Notes: generated by a model from the sequence alone, not told the origin. DNA of 64,000 nucleotides from CAZOOK01 sp964581385 (GCA_964581385.1 CAZOOK010000007.1:1-64000); one strand, 5' to 3'; positions 16,644 through 26,795 are shown, numbered from the stretch's first letter. Numbers and translations are program-made.

Positions 16644-18785
16644 CTAGCGGCTCGGTACGACGCGCAATTGCGCCTTCGGCGTCGATCGGCTTTTGAGGAT
16701 GAACTCGGTGGCTTTTTCGACGGGCATCGGCCTGGCGTAGTAGTAACCCTGCATGGTTTGGCAACCGTAGGATTTCAGCAGTTCCGCCTGCGCGATGGTC
16801 TCCACGCCTTCCGCGATTACCGACATCTTCAGACTGTGCGCCATCGCGATGATTGCCATCGTGATTGCCGCGTGATTGCGATCATCCGGTAGTCCGCGCA
16901 CGAAGCTCTGATCGATCTTGATCATTTCGATCGGGAAGCTCTTGAGATAGCTCATCGACGAGTAGCCGGTCCCGAAATCATCGATGGACAGATGAATGCC
17001 CATTTCGCGGCATTTCACGAGCTTGGCGATCGCCTGATCCGAATGATCCATCAGCAGGCTTTCGGTCAGTTCGAACTCCAGCAGATCGCCTGGAAGACCG
17101 GTTTCTTCTAGAACCGATTGCACGAGTGCAACAAATCCGGCTTCCCGGAACTGCAAGCTGCTGAGATTTACGGCGACACGTAACGGCTGATGCGATTCGC
17201 GTAACCAAAGCGCCGCCTGCCGGCAGGCGGCACGCAGCACCCATGCGCCGATCGGTACGATAAGACCGGTCTCCTCGGCAATGGAGATAAAGTCGCCGGG
17301 CGTTACCAGACCGCGCTCCGGATGGTTCCAGCGGATCAACGCTTCCATGCCGACCACGTCGGAGTTCCCTGCCTCGATCTGCGGCTGATAGAACAATACG
17401 AATTCGTCGCGCTCCAGCGCCTTGCGCAAGCTGTTTTCGATGGTCATGCGCTGCGTCATGCGCGTGGTCAGCGATGCGCTATAAAGCTGGCAGTTATTGC
17501 GACCCAAATCCTTCGAGTGATACATCGCTGTGTCAGCGGTTTTCAGCAGGGCCAGCGCGTCCGTGCCGTCCTCCGGAAATAGCGATATGCCGATGCTCGT
17601 CGTCACGTTGATTTCGTGCGAATCAACCATGAATGGGCGCATAAATTCTTCTTTGATCCGGTGCGCGACCTTGACTGCGTCCTCCGGGCGCGCAATGTCC
17701 GACAACAGTACCGTGAACTCATCGCCGCCGAGCCGTGCGATATTGGCTTCATCAACCTCCATCGTGTCGCGCGCGACGAGATCACGCGGACGCAGCACTG
17801 ACTTGAGTCGTTCCGCCACCGCCTGTAACAGATGATCACCGACGCTGTGCCCCAGCGTGTCGTTGATGCGCTTGAAACCGTCAAGGTCCATGAACAGGAC
17901 GGCGAGTCCACGATTTCCGCGCTTCGTATTATGCAGTTCGCTGTCGACGCGCTCCAGGAAGCCCTGCCGGTTTGGCAAGCCCGTGAGGCTGTCGCAATAC
18001 GCGAGATCGCGAATCCGCTGTTCCGCGTACTTACGCTCAGTGATATCGCGCAGCAGGATCAGTACCTCGTCGGTGCCGACAGCGACCGAACGCGTTTCGT
18101 ACGAGTGTGTGCTGCCGTCGCGCGTGATGACGCATTCGTTCGTCAGGATCTGCCCGGAAGCGAGCGTTGATTCGATCTGATCCAGCACCGGATCCGCGAC
18201 CTCGCGCTCCATGACTTCGCTAAGCGAACGTCCCGGGCATTCCTCCGAATTCAGAAGATCGGTACCACTCTTGCCCTTCATGTAATCGAGAATGAGTCCG
18301 GCGCGGCTGACACGCAGCATGGCGTCCGGGATCGCACTGAGCATGGCGCGAGTCTGCGCTTCGAGCTTTCCCAGCGAGTGCAAATTGTCGCTGGCCCGCA
18401 ACATGTACCGTACGCGATGGCCGAGGCTCGGCAGATTGACTGGCTTTGAGATGAAATCTGTCGCGCCGGAATCATAGGCGCGGGTGACGGACTCCATATC
18501 GTCCATACCAGTGACCATGATGATTGGAATCTGACCACCCCAGATCAGTTCGCGCTGCCGGATCGCTTCACAAATCTGGAAGCCGTCCTTGCCAGGCATA
18601 TCGACATCAAGCAGAACCAGATCCGGGTGCAGCTCATCAATCAGATTAAGTGCTTCCTCTCCATCGGCCGCCAGCAAGACTTGAAGGCCCGCCTGCGTCA
18701 GCGTTTCCTCCAGCAACAGGCGCGCGGTCATATCGTCGTCGGCGATCAGCACCGTTCCCATCAATCGGCTCTTATTGAACGGCAT
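16644..18785 (-). CDS. Response regulator with PAS, GGDEF and EAL domains
   Basis: 713 residues from the ATG at 18785. Domains in order: REC (about 10-130, phospho-acceptor Asp60 in LVLLDVDMP), a PAS-like segment (about 140-265), GGDEF with intact ARLGGDEFTVLL, and EAL with intact GMEALIRW, ELTESLLMD and IDDFGTGYSS. Both cyclic-di-GMP synthesis and hydrolysis are therefore possible. Between the RPRD I-site and GGDEF there is an insertion of about a dozen residues. It overlaps the hybrid kinase gene by 14 bases; a second ATG at 18761 has a good AAGAG Shine-Dalgarno and may be the true start. Probably the output of that kinase. Confidence 0.92.
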   Translation of the reverse strand: MPFNKSRLMGTVLIADDDMTARLLLEETLTQAGLQVLLAADGEEALNLIDELHPDLVLLDVDMPGKDGFQICEAIRQRELIWGGQIPIIMVTGMDDMESVTRAYDSGATDFISKPVNLPSLGHRVRYMLRASDNLHSLGKLEAQTRAMLSAIPDAMLRVSRAGLILDYMKGKSGTDLLNSEECPGRSLSEVMEREVADPVLDQIESTLASGQILTNECVITRDGSTHSYETRSVAVGTDEVLILLRDITERKYAEQRIRDLAYCDSLTGLPNRQGFLERVDSELHNTKRGNRGLAVLFMDLDGFKRINDTLGHSVGDHLLQAVAERLKSVLRPRDLVARDTMEVDEANIARLGGDEFTVLLSDIARPEDAVKVAHRIKEEFMRPFMVDSHEINVTTSIGISLFPEDGTDALALLKTADTAMYHSKDLGRNNCQLYSASLTTRMTQRMTIENSLRKALERDEFVLFYQPQIEAGNSDVVGMEALIRWNHPERGLVTPGDFISIAEETGLIVPIGAWVLRAACRQAALWLRESHQPLRVAVNLSSLQFREAGFVALVQSVLEETGLPGDLLEFELTESLLMDHSDQAIAKLVKCREMGIHLSIDDFGTGYSSMSYLKSFPIEMIKIDQSFVRGLPDDRNHAAITMAIIAMAHSLKMSVIAEGVETIAQAELLKSYGCQTMQGYYYARPMPVEKATEFILKSRSTPKAQLRVVPSR

Positions 18786-21606
18786 GGTGACAGACCCCCC
18801 CCAACTCCTCAGACAACCAGCGCGAAACACGTCCGTATTCCGCCTCGATACAGGCAACCAATTCGTCCGCCCCCGACATCACATCACCCCTTCCCATCGA
18901 TTCGAGCTTTTTCAGGCTCTCCGCAAGATTTTCGGCGCCCACATTCATGCTGCTTGATTTCCACGCGTGGGCCGCTTTCTGCATTCCCCTGGAGTCCTTG
19001 GTAGCGACCGATTCCTTCAATATCTGAAGTCTTCGTGGTGCATCTTCCAGATAAGCGGTAATCACGCGCTCTAACAAATTTGATCCACTTTGGCTCTGCA
19101 ATTGACGCATCGCATCAAGTGCCCGGCCATTGACGGGACCGGCTGATGGCTCCAGCTCCAGGAATGCAGATTCGGCCGAAGCAGCCGCGGCTTGGCCGAC
19201 CAACGGCACCGGTGCGGCGACCATTGGCAACCAACGAAGCAGCGTCTCCGCCAGGTTCACAAGCGTGAATGGTTTGCTCAGGTAATCATCCATGCCCGCC
19301 GCAAGACAGGTTTCGCGATCACCTACAACGGCGTTGGCGGTGAGGGCGACGATCGGCGTGCGCGGGAACCTTTCGTCCACTTCGCGTCGGCGGATGCTCG
19401 CCGTTGCCTCAAAACCGTCCATCACCGGCATATGGCAATCCATCAACACCAGATCATAGGCTGCGTGGTGGAGCGCCTCGACCGCCTCGCGCCCATCGCG
19501 CGCCACGCTCGGCTCGGCGCCAAGCAGCGCCAGCATTTCCAGAGCGACTTCCTGATTCACCGGATTGTCTTCCGCGATCAGGATGCGGCGACCTGCGAAA
19601 GGCCGGCTGCCGGCAGCAAAATTGGGGGCAATCGCCGCCTCGTCTTCCGACGTGCGCCCTTCGTCACCGGCAACTGCCGGGATCAGGCACTTGAGCAGTT
19701 CATGCGGACGCACCGGCTTAGCCAAGCGCCGGATCTGCCCGCTGCTCCGCGTCGTACCGGCTTTATTCGTCATCGCCATCGAACCCAGCAAGACCAGGCG
19801 CAACGACTTCAGCATTGGATTGGCGCGAATGGCATCGGCCAAAAGCACCCCATTACGCGTGCGCAGATCCATGTCGACGATCGCAACCTCGAAGCCCTCA
19901 TCGCGTCGCGCAGCGTCGCCGAGCAGCGCCAATGCCTGGTCGCCATCCTCCACACTTTCCGCGCGCATCTGCCAATACTCGACCTGGCGCTTGATGAGCA
20001 TGCAGGAATTGGCGTTTTCATCAGCGATCAGCACACGCATACCGCGGAGCACGTCCGGAATCGCGGATGCCGTCGCCGCGGCGGCGATCTTCCGCAGTCG
20101 TGCTGAAAACCAGAAAGTAGAGCCCTGTCCGGAAGTGCTGACCAAACCGATCGTTCCGCCCATCATGCCAACCAGACGCTTGCAGATGGCTAGCCCCAGA
20201 CCAGTGCCTCCGTATTTCCGGGTGGTCGAGCCGTCAGCTTGCGTAAAAGATTCGAAAATTCGGGCCTGTGCTGCCTGCGGAATGCCGATGCCGGTGTCCT
20301 CGACCTGAAAACGCAGCATGCGGAAATCATCTTTTTCTTCCACGATCAGCAAGCGCACGATCACTTGCCCGGAATCGGTGAACTTCAAAGCGTTGCCAAT
20401 CAGGTTGGCGAGCACCTGGCGCAGCCGCCCCGGATCGCCGCTCGCCGTCAGGTCCAGGCCCGGCGCGATATCGACCAGCAGTTCCAGCCCTTTTGCCTGC
20501 GCTTGCTGGGCGAACATGCTGGCGGCGACTTCCACCAGTGCGCGGACATCGAACGTGATTGATTCCAGTTCAAGCCGGCCCGCCTCGATCTTCGAGAAGT
20601 CCAGAATGCTGTTGATCAGACTCAATAGGTGCTCGCCGGAAGTCTTGATGCCTTCCGACAGGCGCCGCTGGCGCTCGTCGGCGGCAGTCGCGAGCAGCAA
20701 TTCCGTCATGCCGAGCACGCCATTCATGGGCGTGCGGATTTCATGGCTCATGGTCGCCAGAAATTCGCTCTTGGCACGACTCGCCGCTTCAGCCGATTCC
20801 TTGGCTTTTTCCAGTTCGGCGGTGCGCGACTGCACCTGCTCCTCCAGGTGCGAACGGCTGCGCTCCACCTCGGCGTCGCGCAATTCGATCTGGGCGAGCA
20901 TCTCGTTGAATCCATCGACGAGGATGCCAAGTTCGTCGTCGCTGGTTTTTTCCACCCGCAGCGTGTAGTCCTTGCGCAGCGATACCTTCTGCGCGGCATC
21001 CACCAGCCGCATGAGCGGATCGGATATCGATTTCCTGAACCCACCGGCCAGCGAGATTGCGATCCAGAACGCAAGCACTGTGGCGCCGCCAAGCACGCCC
21101 AGCTTGCTGGCAATATCGACCCACATACCGGACAGATCGGCTTGGATCAAAACCATACCAAGCTGCTCGCCTTTTTGAACGACTGGCCGTGACACGCGCA
21201 CTTTCGTTGCCCAAAAGCTCAAACCCTCATCACGTACGCCGGTGGTACTTATCGTATCCGGAATACTGCTCAAGCCATTTGCGTCTGCGCCGCGAGACGG
21301 CGCGGAATAGCGGGCGAACAGTTTGCCGTCCGCGCCATAGGTCGCGGCGACGACCACTTCCGGCTTCACGCTCAGTGCACTGAGCGTCTCGATCGCGGCC
21401 TTCTGATCGCCAAATGTGATGGCGGCGCGACTGTTGGCGGCGATCACATCGGCGAAGCTGGACAGCTGCCGCCACTGCTCGGACTTGCGCGAAATGATCT
21501 CCGAAAAACTAAGTGCGCAAAACACGATGCTCAGCGCCGCGCCGGTCGCCAGCATCGTGATGATGGTCAGCTTGCGACTGAGTGAGGCGTGGGCAAAGTC
21601 GAACAT
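18772..21606 (-). CDS. Hybrid histidine kinase (HK-HATPase-REC-REC-HPt, BarA-like layout)
   Basis: 944 residues. Two transmembrane helices (about 13-35 and 170-190) flank a periplasmic or CHASE8-like sensory domain. They are followed by HAMP, a coiled coil, HisKA (His288 in ATMSHEIRTPMNGV), HATPase (DTGIGIP, GTGLGLAICK), a first REC lacking a clear LDxxMP acceptor, a second REC with VLMDCHMPVMDG, and a C-terminal HPt domain (AAHAWKSSSMNVG). This is a complete internal phosphorelay whose HPt could pass phosphate to the adjacent response regulator. The start overlaps the YfiR-like stop by one base (TGATG). Confidence 0.94.
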   Translation of the reverse strand: MFDFAHASLSRKLTIITMLATGAALSIVFCALSFSEIISRKSEQWRQLSSFADVIAANSRAAITFGDQKAAIETLSALSVKPEVVVAATYGADGKLFARYSAPSRGADANGLSSIPDTISTTGVRDEGLSFWATKVRVSRPVVQKGEQLGMVLIQADLSGMWVDIASKLGVLGGATVLAFWIAISLAGGFRKSISDPLMRLVDAAQKVSLRKDYTLRVEKTSDDELGILVDGFNEMLAQIELRDAEVERSRSHLEEQVQSRTAELEKAKESAEAASRAKSEFLATMSHEIRTPMNGVLGMTELLLATAADERQRRLSEGIKTSGEHLLSLINSILDFSKIEAGRLELESITFDVRALVEVAASMFAQQAQAKGLELLVDIAPGLDLTASGDPGRLRQVLANLIGNALKFTDSGQVIVRLLIVEEKDDFRMLRFQVEDTGIGIPQAAQARIFESFTQADGSTTRKYGGTGLGLAICKRLVGMMGGTIGLVSTSGQGSTFWFSARLRKIAAAATASAIPDVLRGMRVLIADENANSCMLIKRQVEYWQMRAESVEDGDQALALLGDAARRDEGFEVAIVDMDLRTRNGVLLADAIRANPMLKSLRLVLLGSMAMTNKAGTTRSSGQIRRLAKPVRPHELLKCLIPAVAGDEGRTSEDEAAIAPNFAAGSRPFAGRRILIAEDNPVNQEVALEMLALLGAEPSVARDGREAVEALHHAAYDLVLMDCHMPVMDGFEATASIRRREVDERFPRTPIVALTANAVVGDRETCLAAGMDDYLSKPFTLVNLAETLLRWLPMVAAPVPLVGQAAAASAESAFLELEPSAGPVNGRALDAMRQLQSQSGSNLLERVITAYLEDAPRRLQILKESVATKDSRGMQKAAHAWKSSSMNVGAENLAESLKKLESMGRGDVMSGADELVACIEAEYGRVSRWLSEELGGVCHHAVQ

Positions 21607-22262
21607 CAGTTCGATTCCTGCCCGACGACTGCGTGCGCCAACTTCATGAGATCGGAGCTAATGGACAGACCAGCGGCGCGAGCCGCCTGTGGATTCACGT
21701 TGAACTGAACCTTGCCGCCTCGCGTTAACAGTTCAAAAGCTCCGCCATGCTCGGCGAAATCATCGATATCACTGACGGTCAGAATGTGCTGGGCATGCGC
21801 GGCTTTCAGGATTTCCTTGATGCGATCATGCTCGGACTGAGCGATGAATAGCGTCTGACAGCCAGCAATGTCCGCGATCCTGTCAGTCCGGCGCACTTTG
21901 ACACTGCGCCCTTGCAAGGTCTTGTTCTCGATCTCGCCGAGTCCCTGCCGGAATTGCTCGACATCGCCAATCGTGCAAATCACAAAATCGTGCGAGGACC
22001 CGCTTGCCGCGTCCGCCGTCCATTCAACGAACTTTCCGAAGTTGTAGACAAATGCCATTTTCACGGATGCTTCCGAAACCGACCCGGCGTCAGCCCAAGC
22101 CGTAACCGGTATCGCAAACAAACCGGCCAGTACCGCGACGGCGCCAACGATCGTGGCCATCACCGACACACCGATCCGCTTCGCTCGGCGCAATGGCGCC
22201 GGGCGGGTTGTGCAGATTCCCGCACGTGCAAAGCGCGGAAATTCGATCGCGAGCACTTTCAT
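21606..22262 (-). CDS. YfiR family (DUF4154) periplasmic protein
   Basis: 218 residues from the ATG at 22262. The family core is clear: SVKMAFVYNFGKFVEW near the start of the mature domain, CTIGD, GCQTLFIAQSE, ILTVSD and VQFNVNPQAARAAGLSISSDL. YfiR proteins are periplasmic repressors or signalling partners of membrane cyclic-di-GMP enzymes and sensors. The signal sequence (VGAVAVLAGLFAIPVTAWADA) starts about 35 residues in, so the true start could be the internal ATG at 22160. It sits between the TonB receptor and the hybrid kinase it is likely to influence. Confidence 0.9.
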   Translation of the reverse strand: MKVLAIEFPRFARAGICTTRPAPLRRAKRIGVSVMATIVGAVAVLAGLFAIPVTAWADAGSVSEASVKMAFVYNFGKFVEWTADAASGSSHDFVICTIGDVEQFRQGLGEIENKTLQGRSVKVRRTDRIADIAGCQTLFIAQSEHDRIKEILKAAHAQHILTVSDIDDFAEHGGAFELLTRGGKVQFNVNPQAARAAGLSISSDLMKLAHAVVGQESN

Positions 22263-22293
22263 ATTTGCTCGCCGATGTTCCGCCAATGGGAGC

Positions 22294-24441
22294 TCAATAC
22301 GTCCATGTGATCTTGACGTACGCCGACCGGTCGACTGTCAGAGGCTGCGACGAAACGCCATCCGATACGAATTCCAGATGCTGTTTGTCCAAAAGATCCT
22401 TGCCAACCAGCGACACATCGAAATTGAACGGCAGATTCCACGACAGCGCCGAATCGAGCGTCGTGTATTCCGGAATAAAGGGGGACGCGCCGGTGGCGAC
22501 CCGCTCGCCGACGTGCCGGAGCCACAAATCTAAGTGGGTACCGGCAATATCCATCGACGAACGCAGGGACAGGAGGGTGCGAGGGGAAGCATCGAACGCA
22601 TGATTGGAGTCATCGGGAAGGCCGTACTTCAGCCATGTCCGCGAATAGCTGCTCTGAAGCCGCCACCAATCGACGACGCGCCAGTCCGCAGCCACTTCGA
22701 CGCCGGTTTCGCGGGCGGAGAATCCATTGCCGAGCACAATTGGGAGAAGCAGACAGGAATTGCCGCCGCAATCGCCGACGCCGGCGTTGGCAATATCGTA
22801 GCTCGAAGTTTCCAATTCTTTGTAATGGTGAACGAATCCCGTGAGGTCGAGAGAAAACGCATCGGCGAATTCCGAGCGATAGCCCACTTCGTAAGCAGTC
22901 AACCGTTCGGCGCCGAGATTCGACGGTACGGTGACAGGCTGAATGGCGCAGTGATCGGGATGTGCCGCATCGCAAACGTTCGGCGGGGTCGTTGAGAGCG
23001 GAGGGAATGCTGCGTTGTAACGGAGGTTGCCGTCGCGCTCGCCGGCCGAAGGGGTACGAACCGCCCCGGAAACCGCGGCCCACAGTTGGTTCGATGCGTT
23101 CACATTCCATAGCAGGCGCGCGTTCGGCATGAAGTGCGCGCCCGTATAGGTGTCGTGCTCGACCTTGGCGCCGAGGGTCAGACGCAAGGATTCCGGCGTC
23201 AGGCGCAGTTCATCCTGGGCGAAAGCGCCACTGATCCGCAGATCCCGGCTGGCGGGATCGAAGCTGACGACGTCGGTGCCGTCGAGGCGATAGCCTGAAC
23301 TGCGGTAGTTGAGACCCCAAGTGATGTCGTTGCGCGTTCCGACGTGAATGCGGTGCTCGAACTCGAAATCAAGCGTCTTTTGCTGCGTGGTCGCAAAATC
23401 CGGAATCTCGATCGTGGAGAAATCGAAGTAAGTCTGAAGCGATATGTCCTGATCGGGACTGAGGGTCTTGTCCCAGCGGCCGAGCAGATTGCCGCCCGAA
23501 TTGTGCTGCTGTCCATCAATGGTTGCTAAATAAGGCGGGAGGGCATTGGGAATGTTGATTCGATCGTCCGAGGCCAAGGTATACGTCTCGCCCTGTACCG
23601 AGAGAGCGCTATCGTCCCGCCGGTCGTCGGCGCGGAAGCCGGCGTGCGAGGAACGATATCGATCGTTCCCCGGCTGTCCGGACGCATCATCCGATGCGCC
23701 ATGGACCTCGGTCTTGCCATAGACGCGATACGACCCATTCGAAAATAGGTGATTTCCATACTGGAGCGTCGCGAACCCGTGGTCCTCGGTACCCGTGCCG
23801 CCCGAAACGAGGACGCCCTGCGTCTCGGTCGAATGTTTGGAAATGATGTTGATGACGCCGTTGACGGCGTTGGCGCCCCACACGACAGCGCCGGGACCAC
23901 GGATCACTTCGATCCTATCGATATCTTCCAGAACCGGCCCGAGCGCTTCCCACACCACACCTGAAAACAGCGGCGTGTAAACGCTGCGACCGTCGACTAG
24001 CACCAGCAGCTTATTGGCAAAACGGCCGTTGCCGCCGCGAATGGTGACCGCGTAACGCCCGCCACCGATGGCCGCCACATCGACACCAGGCGCCATGCGC
24101 AAGGCCTCAGGTACATTTCTCGCCCCGGAACGGCGAATGTCCTCGCCGGTGATGACGAAAATCGCGGCCGGCACTTCGGATAATTTCTGCGCCTTTTTGG
24201 AAGCGCTGGTGACCTCAATGTTCATCAACTCCTGAATGCTGAGATCGGCCAGACCGTGGTTGGCGGGTTCCGTCGCGGACAAAGACGAAGACGCATAGCC
24301 ACCGAACAATGCGATACCCAGTCCAACAATCACTTTCGCCAATCTCCTTCCGGCGATATGAATATTTCGGCACGCACGCACGATTCCGCCAGCGCTTGTC
24401 CGCTTGCCGATATACCGCCGCCGGAAGTTCAATACGTCCAT
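22294..24441 (-). CDS. TonB-dependent outer-membrane receptor, copy A
   Basis: 715 residues. A signal peptide (KVIVGLGIALFGGYASSSLSA) lies after an unusually long charged N-terminus. The plug domain (about 65-190) has the TonB-box-proximal LSIQELMNIEVTSASKK, VITGEDIRRSG, IRGGNGRFANKLLVLVDG and IEVIRGPGAVVWGANAVNG. A 22-strand barrel follows, ending in VDRSAYVKITWTY with the C-terminal aromatic. The ligand is unknown. It overlaps copy B by 13 bases, and the two proteins are very similar throughout. Copy A has an extra Cys pair (DCGGNSC) in a late extracellular loop. Confidence 0.94.
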   Translation of the reverse strand: MDVLNFRRRYIGKRTSAGGIVRACRNIHIAGRRLAKVIVGLGIALFGGYASSSLSATEPANHGLADLSIQELMNIEVTSASKKAQKLSEVPAAIFVITGEDIRRSGARNVPEALRMAPGVDVAAIGGGRYAVTIRGGNGRFANKLLVLVDGRSVYTPLFSGVVWEALGPVLEDIDRIEVIRGPGAVVWGANAVNGVINIISKHSTETQGVLVSGGTGTEDHGFATLQYGNHLFSNGSYRVYGKTEVHGASDDASGQPGNDRYRSSHAGFRADDRRDDSALSVQGETYTLASDDRINIPNALPPYLATIDGQQHNSGGNLLGRWDKTLSPDQDISLQTYFDFSTIEIPDFATTQQKTLDFEFEHRIHVGTRNDITWGLNYRSSGYRLDGTDVVSFDPASRDLRISGAFAQDELRLTPESLRLTLGAKVEHDTYTGAHFMPNARLLWNVNASNQLWAAVSGAVRTPSAGERDGNLRYNAAFPPLSTTPPNVCDAAHPDHCAIQPVTVPSNLGAERLTAYEVGYRSEFADAFSLDLTGFVHHYKELETSSYDIANAGVGDCGGNSCLLLPIVLGNGFSARETGVEVAADWRVVDWWRLQSSYSRTWLKYGLPDDSNHAFDASPRTLLSLRSSMDIAGTHLDLWLRHVGERVATGASPFIPEYTTLDSALSWNLPFNFDVSLVGKDLLDKQHLEFVSDGVSSQPLTVDRSAYVKITWTY
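24014..24246. repeat. Perfect 233-base direct repeat, copy in receptor A
   Basis: This stretch is identical base for base to 26152-26384 (offset 2138). It encodes the signal-proximal and early plug region. On both sides the two receptor genes diverge (first mismatches at 24013 and 24247). Identity at all synonymous sites inside otherwise diverged paralogues suggests recent gene conversion. Confidence 0.85.
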
Positions 24442-26582
24442 GTGATCCTGACGTACGCTGACCGGTCGACTGTCAGAGGCTGCGACGAGATGCCGTCTGA
24501 TACGAATTCAGGGTGGCGGTCCTTCAGAAGATCCTTGCCAACCAGCGACACATCGAAGTTGAATGGCAAATTCCATGACAGCGCCGAATCAAGCGTCGTG
24601 TATTCCGGAATGAAGGGTGACGAGCTGGTGGCAACGCGCTCGCCGACGTGCCGAAGCCAGAGATCCCAGTGCGTACCGGAAATATCCATCGACGAACGCA
24701 AGGACAGGAGAGTACGGGGGGAAGCGTCGAACGCATGGCTGGTGGCGTCGGGAAGAGCGTACTTCAGCCATGTGCGCGAATAGCTGCTCTGGAACCGCCA
24801 CCAGTCGTTAACACGCCAGTCCGCAGCCGCTTCGACGCCGGTTTCACGAGCAGAAAATCCGTTGCCGAGCACAATCGGGACCAGCAGATAAGGATTGCCA
24901 TCAGAGCTGGCGACGCTGACGCCAGCGAAATCGGGGGTCGAAATCTCCAGTTCGGTGTAATGGTGAAGGAATCCCGTGATGTCGAGCGAAAACGCATCGG
25001 AGAATTCCGAGCGATAGCCGACTTCGTAAGCGGTCAGCCGTTCGGCTCCGAGATTCGAGGGTTGGGTGACGGGTGCAATGGCGCAGTGATCGAATTGGGC
25101 CAGACTGCAAACATTCGGTGGAGTCGTTGAGGATGGCGGAGTCACGGGGTTAACGCCGACCCTACCGTCGTGCTCGCCCACCGAAGGTGTGCGAACCGCC
25201 TGGGAAACCGCGGTCCACAGCTGGTTCGATGCGTTCACATTCCACAGCAGACGCGCGTTCGGCATGAAATGCGCGCCCGTGTACGTATCGTGCTCGAGCT
25301 TGGCGCCGAGCGTCAGCCGCAGGGATTCCGGCGTCAGGCGAAATTCGTCCTGGGCAAAAGCGCCGCTGATCCGCAGACTGCGGCTGGTGGGATCAAAGGT
25401 GATGAATTCGCCGCTGTTGTCGCGATAGCCTGCACTGCGGTAGTTGAGGCCCCAGGTTATGTCGTTGCGCGTTCCCGCACGAATACGGTGCTCGAACTCG
25501 AAATCAAGCGTCTTTTGCTGGTTTGTCGAATAGCCCGGAATCTCGAGTGTAAAGAAATCGAAGTAACTCTGAAGCGATATGTCTTGATCAGGACTGAGGG
25601 TCTTGTCCCAGCGGACCAGCAGATTGCTGCCCGAATTGTGCTGCTGTCCATCAAGGGTTGTTGCCGAGTAGGGTGCGATGACAGCGGGAACGTTGAGCCG
25701 ATCGTTCGTAGCCACGCCGTATACTTCGCCCTGCATCGAGAGCGCGCTGTCGTCCAGTTGATCGTCGGCGCGGAAGCCGGCATGCGATGAACGATTACGA
25801 TCGTTCCCCGGCTGTCCGGAAGCATCATCCGATGCTCCATGGCTTTCGGTTTTGCCATAGATACGATACGACCCATTCGAAAATATGTGATCGCCATACT
25901 GTAGCGTCGCGAACCCGTGATCCTCAGTACCCGTGCCGCCGGAAACGAGGACACCCTGCGTGTCGGTCGAATGCTTGGAAATGATGTTGATAACGCCGTT
26001 GACTGCGTTAGCACCCCAGACCACGGCACCGGGACCGCGGATCACTTCGATTCTGTCGATATTCTCCAGAACCGGGCCGATTGTTTCCCACACCACACCG
26101 GAAAACAGCGGTGTGTAGACGCTGCGACCGTCGACTAGCACCAGCAGCTTGTTGGCAAAACGGCCGTTGCCGCCGCGAATGGTGACCGCGTAACGCCCGC
26201 CACCGATGGCCGCCACATCGACACCAGGCGCCATGCGCAAGGCCTCAGGTACATTTCTCGCCCCGGAACGGCGAATGTCCTCGCCGGTGATGACGAAAAT
26301 CGCGGCCGGCACTTCGGATAATTTCTGCGCCTTTTTGGAAGCGCTGGTGACCTCAATGTTCATCAACTCCTGAATGCTGAGATCCGCCAGACCGCGGCTG
26401 GCGACTTCCGTCGCGGACAATGACGAAGACGCATAGGCACTGAACAGTCCGATAGCCAGGCCGGCGATGACTTTCGTCAACCTCTTTTCGGCGACAGGAT
26501 TACTCCGGCGCGTGCGCGCAGATCCGCCGGCAGCGGTCATTTGACGCGTCGCATCCCTCCGGAGCCTTATTTTCTTTACCAT
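24429..26582 (-). CDS. TonB-dependent outer-membrane receptor, copy B
   Basis: 717 residues, paralogue of copy A with the same plug and barrel landmarks and the same C-terminus (VRITWTY). The copies differ most in the N-terminal leader and in barrel loops, including the region of copy A that carries the extra cysteines. The shared CxxxxxDHCAI loop probably forms a disulfide. It is the first gene of a five-gene operon (two receptors, YfiR-like, hybrid kinase, response regulator). The DNA offset between copies is 2138 bases. Confidence 0.94.
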   Translation of the reverse strand: MVKKIRLRRDATRQMTAAGGSARTRRSNPVAEKRLTKVIAGLAIGLFSAYASSSLSATEVASRGLADLSIQELMNIEVTSASKKAQKLSEVPAAIFVITGEDIRRSGARNVPEALRMAPGVDVAAIGGGRYAVTIRGGNGRFANKLLVLVDGRSVYTPLFSGVVWETIGPVLENIDRIEVIRGPGAVVWGANAVNGVINIISKHSTDTQGVLVSGGTGTEDHGFATLQYGDHIFSNGSYRIYGKTESHGASDDASGQPGNDRNRSSHAGFRADDQLDDSALSMQGEVYGVATNDRLNVPAVIAPYSATTLDGQQHNSGSNLLVRWDKTLSPDQDISLQSYFDFFTLEIPGYSTNQQKTLDFEFEHRIRAGTRNDITWGLNYRSAGYRDNSGEFITFDPTSRSLRISGAFAQDEFRLTPESLRLTLGAKLEHDTYTGAHFMPNARLLWNVNASNQLWTAVSQAVRTPSVGEHDGRVGVNPVTPPSSTTPPNVCSLAQFDHCAIAPVTQPSNLGAERLTAYEVGYRSEFSDAFSLDITGFLHHYTELEISTPDFAGVSVASSDGNPYLLVPIVLGNGFSARETGVEAAADWRVNDWWRFQSSYSRTWLKYALPDATSHAFDASPRTLLSLRSSMDISGTHWDLWLRHVGERVATSSSPFIPEYTTLDSALSWNLPFNFDVSLVGKDLLKDRHPEFVSDGISSQPLTVDRSAYVRITWTY
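26152..26384. repeat. Perfect 233-base direct repeat, copy in receptor B
   Basis: Partner of 24014-24246. The repeat could also support deletion or fusion of the tandem receptors by homologous recombination. Confidence 0.85.
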
Positions 26583-26795
26583 GCGTCCCTCGGCCAGCGT
26601 CGCGATCCAGAACTACACTCCGGCAGTCAGGCACACCTGTGAGATTGTCCGGACAATAGCGCTGCGTCGTAATTTCCCATGCGAAGCGGCTGATTTCAGC
26701 CATTTAGTCAACCTCGCAGTCCCCGCTATCGGCAAAGCACGGGAAACACTTGAACTTTCCCTCGCATTTGGTCGGCTGGCGACGCGATGAACGGC
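26583..26795. promoter_or_regulatory. Intergenic region upstream of the receptor-kinase operon
   Basis: 213 bases between the TPR-DUF1329 stop and the start of receptor B, both on the minus strand. The promoter of the receptor/YfiR/kinase operon is expected here. No clear Fur box, terminator or strong sigma-70 hexamer pair was recognised. Confidence 0.3.

Noticed and set aside
19192..20106. 304-codon plus-strand frame
   Set aside because: Antisense to the receiver/kinase part of the hybrid kinase; no domain seen.
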